In this document: in pieces, positions 31,896-39,500 of the stretch
Position numbering within the stretch: the stretch's first letter is position 1
How the letters are laid out: every line of letters starts with the position of its first letter
NCBI GenBank assembly: GCA_038240015.1
Contig: JBBSEF010000020.1
Span: 1 to 42,609 of the forward strand
Reading direction: 5' to 3'
Source of the DNA: CAHJXF01 sp038240015
GTDB lineage: Bacteria > Pseudomonadota > Gammaproteobacteria > Burkholderiales > Burkholderiaceae_D
Length of the DNA stretch: 42,609 bases
Program-made: the position numbers and the translations under genes
Notes under the pieces: generated by a model
What the model was told of the DNA's origin: nothing
Databases searched by the model: none
The model's input: the letters and a program-made list of their open reading frames with translations, nothing else

Positions 31896-33002
31896 GTGAA
31901 AACCAAAGCAGCCATCGCATGGAAATCCGGCGCCCCACTCACCATCGAAGAAGTCGAACTCGAAGGACCGAAGGCCGGCGAAGTGCTGGTCGAGGTCAGG
32001 GCCACCGGCATCTGTCACACCGACTGGTACACGCTGTCGGGCGCCGACCCCGAAGGCATCTTCCCCTCCATCCTCGGGCATGAAGGCGCAGGCGTCGTGC
32101 TCGATGCCGGGCCAGGCGTGACGTCGCTGAAAAATGGCGATCACGTCATTCCGCTCTACACGCCCGAATGCCGCCAATGCAAGTTCTGCCTGTCGAGGAA
32201 GACCAATCTTTGCCAGGCGATTCGCTCGACTCAGGGCATTGGACTGATGCCCGACGGCACCAGCCGCTTCTCGATAGCCGGCAAGCCGCTCTATCACTAC
32301 ATGGGTACATCGACGTTTGCGAATCACATCGTCGTGCCCGAGATCGCGCTCGCGAAAATTCGTCAGGACGCGCCGTTCGACAAGGTCTGCTATATCGGCT
32401 GCGGCGTGACGACCGGCGTCGGTGCGGTGCTGTTCACGGCCAAGGTCGAGGCGGGCGCGAATGTCGTCGTGTTCGGCCTGGGCGGTATCGGATTGAACGT
32501 AATCCAGGGCGCGAAGATGGTGGGCGCGGGCCGCATCATCGGCGTCGATCTGAATCCGACGCGCGAAGCCATGGCGCGCAAATTCGGCATGACCGACTTC
32601 ATCGACCCTTCGAAGACAGAGAACGTCGTCGATGCGATCGTGCAGCTGACCGATGGCGGCGCCGACTACAGTTTCGAATGCATCGGAAACACCAAGGTGA
32701 TGCGTCAGGCGCTGGAGTGCTGCCACAAGGGGTGGGGACGCAGCATCATCATCGGCGTGGCCGAGGGCGGCGCGGAGATCAGTACGCGGCCGTTCCAGCT
32801 CGTCACCGGTCGCAAGTGGGAAGGCTCGGCTTTCGGCGGCGCACGCGGCCGCACCGACGTGCCGAAGATTGTCGATTGGTACATGGAGGGACGGATCAAT
32901 ATCGACGACCTGATCACGCACACGCTCAAACTCGAGGACATCAACGTAGGGTTCGAGTTGATGAAGCGCGGCGAGTCGATCCGGTCGGTGGTGGTGTATT
33001 GA
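31896..33002 (+). CDS. frmA: S-(hydroxymethyl)glutathione dehydrogenase (class III ADH)
   Basis: A 368-aa zinc-dependent class III alcohol dehydrogenase, which oxidises S-hydroxymethylglutathione (formaldehyde plus glutathione) to S-formylglutathione; it can also reduce S-nitrosoglutathione. Seen: GICHTDWYTLSGADPEG (catalytic zinc Cys), LGHEGAGVVLDAG (zinc His-Glu), the structural-zinc lobe CRQCKFCLSRKTNLC, GCGVTTGVGAVL, FGLGGIGLNVIQGAK (NAD fold) and RPFQLVTGRKWEGSAFGG. Length and motifs match the family. It starts with GTG after GAGGAG. fghA, the next enzyme of the pathway, is about 3.9 kb downstream on the same strand, with the amidase and metal-transport genes between. Confidence 0.96.
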   Translation: MKTKAAIAWKSGAPLTIEEVELEGPKAGEVLVEVRATGICHTDWYTLSGADPEGIFPSILGHEGAGVVLDAGPGVTSLKNGDHVIPLYTPECRQCKFCLSRKTNLCQAIRSTQGIGLMPDGTSRFSIAGKPLYHYMGTSTFANHIVVPEIALAKIRQDAPFDKVCYIGCGVTTGVGAVLFTAKVEAGANVVVFGLGGIGLNVIQGAKMVGAGRIIGVDLNPTREAMARKFGMTDFIDPSKTENVVDAIVQLTDGGADYSFECIGNTKVMRQALECCHKGWGRSIIIGVAEGGAEISTRPFQLVTGRKWEGSAFGGARGRTDVPKIVDWYMEGRINIDDLITHTLKLEDINVGFELMKRGESIRSVVVY

Positions 33003-33086
33003 CTGCGCGTGAATCGTAAGGACCTTCGAGCGCCTCGTGCAATCATGCCGACATCCCGCTGTTCGTACTGATCACAGGAGGATTTC

Positions 33087-34496
33087 ATGCTCGCTCCATT
33101 TCATGCGCTGACGCTTCGTGTCGGCGGCGTTACCCTCGCGACTTCAATGCTCGCGTTCGCATGCTCATTCGCCTGGGCGCAACCGGCGCAACCGCCTGCC
33201 CCGGCTGCTGTGACCGCTCCAACAGCGCCGACCCCTCCGGCAATCCTTCCCTTCGCCCCTCCGCCGACTCCCGAGCAGGAAAAACTTCGGATCGTCCCCG
33301 CGAAGAAATATTCGGGCAAGGTCCATCTGCTTCCGGCGACGATGGAAACAACGCAGTGGGGATGGTTCAACAATGCGCAGCCGCCGGTATTGAATGTCAA
33401 CTCGGGCGACACCGTCGTCTTCGAGACGATGATGCATTCACACAATCAGGTCGTTCCCGGCATGACCATCGAGCAGATCAAGAAACTGCGAACCGACCAT
33501 CCGGGCCGCGGGCCGCACACGTTGACGGGGCCGGTGTACATCGAAGGCGCCGAGCCGGGTGACGTGCTCAGGGTACGAATCAACAAGATCGTGCCTCGCG
33601 CGTACGGAACCAACTTCAATGTCCCGGGCATGTTCGGCCAGTTCCCGAGCAAGTTTCCCGACGGACAGGTCAAGTACTTCTATCTCGATCTCGAGCGCAA
33701 GGTGGCCGAATTCGCTCCGGGGATCGAGATCCCGTTGGCCCCCTTCCCGGGTACGCTCGGTGTGGCTCGAGCCGAGCCCGGCCAATACAGTTCGGTGCCG
33801 CCGGGACGCTATGCCGGCAACATCGACGTTCGCGATCTCGTTGAGGGCACGGCGTTGTACGTCCCGGTTTTCGTCAAGGGTGCGTTGCTGTGGACCGGCG
33901 ATTCGCATGCGGCGCAAGGCAATGGAGAGATCAACCTGACGGCGCTCGAGACCGCGTACAAGGAGATGAACGTCACCGTCGACGTCATCAAGAACATGAA
34001 GCTCGAGTGGCCGCGCATCGAGACGAAGGATGCATGGATCACGCTCGGCATCGATCGCGACCTCAACAAGGCGCTCGACATCCTCAAGGAAGAAACCATG
34101 ACGCTGCTGATGGAGCAGCGAAAAGTCGACAAGGCCGAGGCTGAAAAAATGATGATGGGGTCGTGGGATTGCCGCGTGACGCAGGTCGTCGACGTCAACA
34201 AGGGACTTCATTGCCTGAGCGCGAAGAATTCAAAGGAGCGGCGCAAGATCGAGGCGTTGCCGGAACGGGAAGACAAGAGCTATCTCGTGACGGTCGGCAA
34301 GGACGCGGATCTGAACAAGGCGATGGACGATGCCTCCTGGGCCATGATCGGCGTGCTGGAAGAACAGAAAAAATTGAGCCGCCTCGATGCATACGGTCTC
34401 GCAAGCATGGTCATGGATTGCCGGGTTGCGGCGCCGACGGGATCACAGAAGGCCGTGCACTGCCTGGTACCCAAGAGCACCTGGGTCGCGCGCTGA
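33087..34496 (+). CDS. Exported acetamidase/formamidase family protein with duplicated C-terminal unit
   Basis: A 469-aa FmdA/AmdA-family amidase, which would hydrolyse a short amide to a carboxylate and ammonia. A Sec signal peptide (cleavage after AWA, residue 31) is followed by a Pro/Ala-rich linker, then the amidase fold with MMHSHNQVVPGM, GPVYIEGAEPGDVLRVRI, PFPGTLGVA, SVPPGRYAGNIDVRDL and LWTGDSHAAQGNGEI. The normal C-terminal unit (about 316-382: ITLGIDRDLNKALD ... CRVTQVVD ... LHCL) occurs a second time (about 399-465: VTVGKDADLNKAMD ... CRVAAPTG ... VHCL). Classic members are cytoplasmic, so export plus duplication is unusual. A near-perfect AGGAGG precedes the ATG. The metal-binding protein gene begins 3 nt after the stop. 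Confidence 0.88.
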   Translation: MLAPFHALTLRVGGVTLATSMLAFACSFAWAQPAQPPAPAAVTAPTAPTPPAILPFAPPPTPEQEKLRIVPAKKYSGKVHLLPATMETTQWGWFNNAQPPVLNVNSGDTVVFETMMHSHNQVVPGMTIEQIKKLRTDHPGRGPHTLTGPVYIEGAEPGDVLRVRINKIVPRAYGTNFNVPGMFGQFPSKFPDGQVKYFYLDLERKVAEFAPGIEIPLAPFPGTLGVARAEPGQYSSVPPGRYAGNIDVRDLVEGTALYVPVFVKGALLWTGDSHAAQGNGEINLTALETAYKEMNVTVDVIKNMKLEWPRIETKDAWITLGIDRDLNKALDILKEETMTLLMEQRKVDKAEAEKMMMGSWDCRVTQVVDVNKGLHCLSAKNSKERRKIEALPEREDKSYLVTVGKDADLNKAMDDASWAMIGVLEEQKKLSRLDAYGLASMVMDCRVAAPTGSQKAVHCLVPKSTWVAR

Positions 34497-34499
34497 TCG

Positions 34500-35480
34500 A
34501 TGGGGTTGCAGAGTCTGTTGATCGCGGCGGCGGTGTGGGGTGCGGTGGCTGTCGCCCCGGCGGCCGCGGCCGTGCGGGTGATCACCACCACCACGGACCT
34601 CGCTGCGCTGGTGAGCGCGGTCGGTCGCGACCTCGTGACGGTGGAAGCTATCGTGCAGCCCGGATCCGATCCGGAAGCGTTCGAACCGCGAGTCGGAGAT
34701 ATCGAAAGGATACGGCGCGCCGACGTGCTGGTGCGTGTCGGGCTGGGCTACGACTATTGGTTGGAGGCGATCATCAACCGCATCGGCGAGAAGCGCTTGA
34801 TGCGCGCAGGCGATGGCTATCTGGATGCGTCGGCCGGCATTCCGCTTCTTGAAATACGCGGGCAAAACGTCGTTGCCGAAGGCGGCCATGCGCATGGCGT
34901 AGCCAATCCGCATTACTGGCTCGACCCCGACAACGCCGCGATCATGACCGCAGGCATCGCAGAAATTCTGATCCGCGCAGCACCTGGGGAACGCGATCGC
35001 GTCATCGCCAATCGCGCCCGCTTTCTCGCCGATCTCGAAGCGCGTCGTCAACGGTGGAGCGCGAGTCTGGCGCCCTATGCCGGCGTGAAGCTGATCGCCT
35101 ATCACAATTCATGGCCGTACTTCGCTCGACGCTTTCGACTCGACGTGATCGATTTCATCGAGCCCAGACCCGGCGTCGCACCCAGCCCCGTGCATCTTGC
35201 GCATCTGGTTGCTGCAGGACGCAAAGCCGAGGTGCGCGCGATCGTGCACGAACTTCATGAGCCGCAGGATGCCTCTCTACTGGTCGCGCGCAAGCTCGAT
35301 GTCCCGATGGTCTTGCTGGCCATCTCGGTCGGCAGCGTCCCCGGAACGAACGATTATTTTGCCTTGTTCGAACACGACGTCGCGGCGCTGACCAAAGCAC
35401 TCGCCGCCTCGGCGCGGCAGGCCGGTGCGGACCCGCGCATGCATTCGACCGGTCACGACACGCAGCGCAACACCAGATGA
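34500..35480 (+). CDS. Metal (Zn/Mn) ABC transporter substrate-binding protein
   Basis: A 326-aa cluster A-I (ZnuA/TroA-like) periplasmic binding protein for a divalent metal. A signal peptide (cleavage near residue 24) precedes VRVITTTTDLAALVSAVG. Candidate ligand motifs are GGHAHGVANPHYWLDPDN (a short His-containing loop), YHNSWPYFARRF, and VHELHEPQDASLLVARKL. The His-rich loop is short, so Mn or Fe cannot be excluded. It is tightly coupled to its neighbours: 3 nt after the amidase, and its stop overlaps the permease start (ATGA). No ATPase gene is present in the window. Confidence 0.9.
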   Translation: MGLQSLLIAAAVWGAVAVAPAAAAVRVITTTTDLAALVSAVGRDLVTVEAIVQPGSDPEAFEPRVGDIERIRRADVLVRVGLGYDYWLEAIINRIGEKRLMRAGDGYLDASAGIPLLEIRGQNVVAEGGHAHGVANPHYWLDPDNAAIMTAGIAEILIRAAPGERDRVIANRARFLADLEARRQRWSASLAPYAGVKLIAYHNSWPYFARRFRLDVIDFIEPRPGVAPSPVHLAHLVAAGRKAEVRAIVHELHEPQDASLLVARKLDVPMVLLAISVGSVPGTNDYFALFEHDVAALTKALAASARQAGADPRMHSTGHDTQRNTR

Positions 35481-36829
35481 GCGATGTGCTCGCCTTGCTC
35501 TGGCTTCCTTTCGCGGCGTCGGTGGCCTTCGTTCTGATTCATGCCTACCTCGGTGTCCACGTGCTGCGCCGGAACGTCGTCTTCGCCGACCTGGCGCTCG
35601 CACAGCTCTCGGCACTCGGCGCCACCGTCGCGTACGCGAATGGCCATGGGCCATCGAGTCCGGCGGGGTTTGCCTATGCGCTGCTGTTCACGACCCTCGG
35701 CGCGGTTCTGTTGACGATGACGCGCGGCGTCTCGCGCTTCGTCAGTCGAGAAGCGTTCGTCGGCATCCTCTATGTCGTCGCCACGGCTGCAACCATTCTG
35801 GTCGTCGACCGCGCACCGCAGGGCGCCGAGCACGTCAAGAGAATTCTGCTGGGCAGCATCCTGACGATATCGCCTGCTGAAGTGGCGAAGCTTTTCCTGC
35901 TGTACGCGGCGATCGGCATTTTTCATTGGTTCGCCCGCGGGCCGATGCTCGCGGTCTCGAACGCGGCGCAGCCCGCACGACACGGCGCACTGGCGGTGTC
36001 GCTCTGGGACTTCTTGTTTTTTCTTTCATTCGGCGTCGTGGTTGCGAGTTCGGTGACCACGGCGGGAGTGCTTCTGGTCTTCAGTTTCCTGATCGTGCCC
36101 GCCGTCGTGGGCTCGATCTTTTCGCAAAGGATGCCGGTAGTTCTGGTGCTGGCGTGGGCTGTCGGCATTGCGGCAAGCGCGGCGGGTCTCGCGGGTTCGT
36201 ACCGACTCGATTTGCCGACCGGCGCAACGATGGTGGTCGCATTCGGAATCCTTCTCGTACTCGCCGCCCTTGCGAAGGCGCTGCTCCTGGTCGAACCGCC
36301 GCAGCGCCATTCGAATCTGGTTTTCGCCGCGCTCGCCGTCGTTTCGCTGGCGCTGGTTGCCGCTCTTGCATCCAGTGTGTGGCTGCTCGTCAATCCGACC
36401 GCCGATCAGCCGCTCGCTGCAAGCTTCGAAAGCGCGAGCGGACTGGGACCGGAAATTTTTCTCGGCCGCAACGATCGCGAGACTTTCGATGGCGCCGCGC
36501 GCGATGCGTTACGCTTTCAAGGCGAAGTCGATCGGCTCAACGCCAAAGAGAAAGCCGCGCGTTTCGAAGGCGCGCCATGGCCCGATGAGGAAATCAGGCG
36601 CATCGCGTCGTATCAACAGAGTTTCAACGAGATGGTGCGCGGCGAGCGATTCGTGCAGGACCGCTTGCGTGGAAAGGCGCGATCTCGGGAAGCGTGGGTC
36701 GTCGGCCTGCCTGTCGCTACCCTCTCGCTTCTCGGGCTCGCACTGATTGCCTGGCGAGTGAAGCGTCAGCGCGATACAGCGGCGAAGGGTTCCGCTCATG
36801 CCTTGACCGAGTCCATTGCGGCTTCATAG
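35477..36829 (+). CDS. Metal ABC transporter permease with extra C-terminal domain
   Basis: A 450-aa ZnuB/TroC-like permease. The first 270 residues have the family's multiple TM helices, with HVLRRNVVFADLALAQLSALGATV, VSREAFVGILYVVATAA, LLGSILTI and TTAGVLLVFSFLIVPAVVG. Usual members end near 260-290 aa; this one continues with another TM helix (about 280-300), a charged soluble stretch of about 100 residues rich in Arg/Glu (FLGRNDRETFDGAARDALRF, QGEVDRLNAKEKAARF), and a last TM helix (about 415-435). This tail is not part of the standard family. The start overlaps the binding-protein stop. The needed ATPase must be encoded elsewhere. Confidence 0.88.
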   Translation: MSDVLALLWLPFAASVAFVLIHAYLGVHVLRRNVVFADLALAQLSALGATVAYANGHGPSSPAGFAYALLFTTLGAVLLTMTRGVSRFVSREAFVGILYVVATAATILVVDRAPQGAEHVKRILLGSILTISPAEVAKLFLLYAAIGIFHWFARGPMLAVSNAAQPARHGALAVSLWDFLFFLSFGVVVASSVTTAGVLLVFSFLIVPAVVGSIFSQRMPVVLVLAWAVGIAASAAGLAGSYRLDLPTGATMVVAFGILLVLAALAKALLLVEPPQRHSNLVFAALAVVSLALVAALASSVWLLVNPTADQPLAASFESASGLGPEIFLGRNDRETFDGAARDALRFQGEVDRLNAKEKAARFEGAPWPDEEIRRIASYQQSFNEMVRGERFVQDRLRGKARSREAWVVGLPVATLSLLGLALIAWRVKRQRDTAAKGSAHALTESIAAS

Positions 36830-36857
36830 TTCTCCGGTATTCATCAGGCTCATTTCG

Positions 36858-37742
36858 ATGATCGAATCTCTCAGCAGCCACGCAGCGTTCGGCGGCACGC
36901 AAAGTTTTCATCGCCATCCATCGAGCACGATCGCCGCGCCGATGAAGTTCGGCGTCTTCCGCCCTGTCGGCTGCGATGATCGTGCGCCCGCGCTGATCTA
37001 TCTCGCCGGCCTGACCTGCAATGAAGAAACCTTCGCGATCAAAGCCGGCGCGCAACGCTTCGCCGCCGAGCATCGCGTGATGCTGATCACGCCCGACACC
37101 AGTCCGCGCGACACCGGCATTGCCGGTGCGACAGACGATTGGGACTTCGGCGAAGGCGCGGGCTTCTATCTGGATGCGACGCGTGAGCCGTGGTCGCAAC
37201 GTTTTCGCATGGAGAGCTACGTCACCGGCGAGTTGATCGACACGCTGGTCGATGCATTCGCAGTCGATCGCAAGCGCATCTCGATCTTCGGACATTCGAT
37301 GGGCGGGCACGGCGCATTGACGCTCGCGCTTCGACATCCGGGAATGTTTCGTTCGGTTTCCGCCTTCGCACCGATCGCATCGCCTACGCAATGTCCGTGG
37401 GGCCGCAAGGCATTCACGGGCTACCTCGGCCCGAATGATGGCGACGATGATGCCGACGTCGCATGGAACGATCACGACGCAAGTGCGCTGATGCGTCGCG
37501 CGCATCGTCCCTTTCCGCAAGGCATCCTGATCGATCAAGGTCTCGCCGATCAATTTCTCGAAGAGCAATTGCATCCCGAAATGTTCGAAGCCGCGTGCCG
37601 CGAAGCCGATCAACCGCTGACCTTGCGCAGGCACGCCGGCTACGACCACGGCTACTACTTCATCGCGAGTTTCGTTGCCGATCACATCGCGTTTCATGCG
37701 GCGGTGCTGACTGCGACCGCAGACTCGACCATCACCTCATGA
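36858..37742 (+). CDS. fghA: S-formylglutathione hydrolase
   Basis: A 294-aa esterase D family serine hydrolase, which releases formate and glutathione from S-formylglutathione, the second step after frmA. Seen: GGTQSFHRHPSSTI, YLAGLTCNEETFAIKAGAQ, GHSMGGHGALTLAL with nucleophile Ser147, KAFTGYLG, DQGLADQFLEEQLHPE with the catalytic Asp, and GYDHGYYFIASF with the catalytic His. Length is as expected (about 280-295). ATG 36858 starts MIESLSSHAAFGG. The stop overlaps the start of the GMC oxidoreductase gene (ATGA). Confidence 0.96.
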   Translation: MIESLSSHAAFGGTQSFHRHPSSTIAAPMKFGVFRPVGCDDRAPALIYLAGLTCNEETFAIKAGAQRFAAEHRVMLITPDTSPRDTGIAGATDDWDFGEGAGFYLDATREPWSQRFRMESYVTGELIDTLVDAFAVDRKRISIFGHSMGGHGALTLALRHPGMFRSVSAFAPIASPTQCPWGRKAFTGYLGPNDGDDDADVAWNDHDASALMRRAHRPFPQGILIDQGLADQFLEEQLHPEMFEAACREADQPLTLRRHAGYDHGYYFIASFVADHIAFHAAVLTATADSTITS

Positions 37743-39412
37743 GCGCCGAGTTCGACTACATCATCGTCGGCGCGGGCACCGCTGGTTGCGTGCTCGCAAA
37801 ACGTTTGTCGGCCGATCCGAAAGTGTCGGTACTGCTGGTCGAAGCCGGCGGCATGGACGACTACGGTTGGATTCATATCCCCGTCGGCTATTTGTATTGC
37901 ATCGACAATCCGCGCACCGACTGGCGCTATCGCACCGAGGCAGAAGCGGGCCTGAACGGACGCAGCCTGATCTATCCGCGCGGCAAGGTGCTTGGTGGAT
38001 CGTCGTCGATCAACGGCATGATCTACATGCGCGGACAAGAGCGCGACTACGATGGTTGGGCCGCGGCTGGCAATGTTGGATGGAGTTGGAACGACGTACT
38101 ACCGCTGTTCATCAAGAGCGAAAGCCATTGGTCCCTCGACAAGAAAGCCTCGCGACTCGCCGATGAGAACGATGCATCACGCGAAGAGCGCGCACGCTTT
38201 CACGGCCACACGGGCGAATGGCGCGTCGAGAAGCAGCGCCTGCATTGGGACATCCTCGATGCATTTCGCGACGCCGCCGAACAGGCCGGCATTCCGCGCA
38301 CCGACGATTTCAATCGCGGCGACAACTTCGGCTGCGGCTACTTCGAAGTCAATCAGAAGCGCGGCATACGGTGGAATACATCGAAGGCGTTCCTGCATCC
38401 CATCATCAACGGCAAGAAAGAACGCGACAACCTGGAGCTCGTCACCGAAGCCGATCGCGTGCAGCTTCATTTCGAGGGACGAACCTGCGTCGGTCTGGGC
38501 TTCACCCAGCGCGGCGTCGGGCATCGCGTCGTCGCGCGCGCGGAGACGATCCTGTGCGCGGGATCGATCGGCTCACCGGCCATCCTGCAGCGCGCGGGCA
38601 TCGGCGCGCCCGAGGTCGTGCGCAGTGCGGGCATCGAAGTGCGTCATGCGCTTGCGGGCGTCGGCGAAAATCTGCAAGACCATCTCCAATTGCGCATGGC
38701 CTACAAACTCACGCGCGCGCGCACGCTCAACACCATCGCCAACGCGTGGCATGGCAAGGCTTGGATGGCGATGCAATATCTGCTGACGCAAAGCGGACCG
38801 ATGGCGATGGCGCCGAGCCAGCTCGGCGCATTCGCGAAAAGCCGCGAGAACGAGGCCACGCCCAACTTGCAGTACCACGTGCAGCCGCTGTCGCTCGACA
38901 AGTTCGGCTCGCCGCTGCATCGCTTCCCGGCGTTCACCGCATCGGTGTGCAATCTGCGGCCGACGTCGCGCGGCAGCGTGCGCGTGGTCTCGTCCGATCC
39001 GTCGGCCGCGCCGAAGATCGCGCCTAACTATCTGACCACCGATCAAGATCGCAAGGTCGCGGCCGAGTCGATCCGCGTCACGCGACGCATCGTGTCGCAA
39101 GCCGCGATGAGCCGCTATGCGCCGGAAGAGTTTCTGCCTGGCGTCGAGTTCGAAAGCGATGACGAGCTCGCCGCCGCCGCAGGCAACATCGGCACGACCA
39201 TCTTTCATCCGGTAGGCACGTGCAAGATGGGGCCGGCGAGCGATACGAATGCGGTGGTCGATGCGGAGCTGCGCGTGCACGGCATCGATCGACTGCGCGT
39301 GGTGGACTCGGCGATCATGCCGACGATCACTTCGGGCAATACCTGTTCTCCGACGATCATGATCGCGGAGAAGGCGGCAGCGATGATTCGCGTAGCGCAA
39401 CAGAGCGAGTAG
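37739..39412 (+). CDS. GMC family FAD-dependent oxidoreductase (choline/alcohol dehydrogenase-like)
   Basis: A 557-aa glucose-methanol-choline oxidoreductase that would oxidise an alcohol to an aldehyde with FAD. Seen: YIIVGAGTAGCVLAKRLS (FAD-binding), RGKVLGGSSSINGMIYMRGQERDYD (GMC signature 1), ILCAGSIGSPAILQRAGIG (signature 2), and the C-terminal FHPVGTCKMG with the catalytic His and GNTCSPTIMIAEKAA. It resembles choline dehydrogenase and polyethylene-glycol dehydrogenases in length; the substrate is unknown. It is translationally coupled to fghA, so its aldehyde product may feed, or its alcohol substrate may be related to, the formaldehyde route (inference). Confidence 0.92.
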   Translation: MSAEFDYIIVGAGTAGCVLAKRLSADPKVSVLLVEAGGMDDYGWIHIPVGYLYCIDNPRTDWRYRTEAEAGLNGRSLIYPRGKVLGGSSSINGMIYMRGQERDYDGWAAAGNVGWSWNDVLPLFIKSESHWSLDKKASRLADENDASREERARFHGHTGEWRVEKQRLHWDILDAFRDAAEQAGIPRTDDFNRGDNFGCGYFEVNQKRGIRWNTSKAFLHPIINGKKERDNLELVTEADRVQLHFEGRTCVGLGFTQRGVGHRVVARAETILCAGSIGSPAILQRAGIGAPEVVRSAGIEVRHALAGVGENLQDHLQLRMAYKLTRARTLNTIANAWHGKAWMAMQYLLTQSGPMAMAPSQLGAFAKSRENEATPNLQYHVQPLSLDKFGSPLHRFPAFTASVCNLRPTSRGSVRVVSSDPSAAPKIAPNYLTTDQDRKVAAESIRVTRRIVSQAAMSRYAPEEFLPGVEFESDDELAAAAGNIGTTIFHPVGTCKMGPASDTNAVVDAELRVHGIDRLRVVDSAIMPTITSGNTCSPTIMIAEKAAAMIRVAQQSE

Positions 39413-39420
39413 AGGTGCTG

Positions 39421-39495
39421 TCGTCATTCCCGCGAACGCGGGAACCCAGCGTCTTGCGGTTAACGCCACTGGGTCCCTGCTTGCGCAGGGACGAC
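39421..39495. repeat. Complete REP-like double-hairpin element
   Basis: Two perfect hairpins, TTCCCGCG-AA-CGCGGGAA (39427-39444) and GTCCCTGC-TTGC-GCAGGGAC (39473-39492), lie inside an outer pairing CCCAG/CTGGG, bordered by CGTCATT and GACGACAG. It sits between convergent genes. This is the most complete copy of the repeat family seen also near 0.58, 6.35 and 19.0 kb. Confidence 0.8.
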
Positions 39496-39500
39496 AGCCT

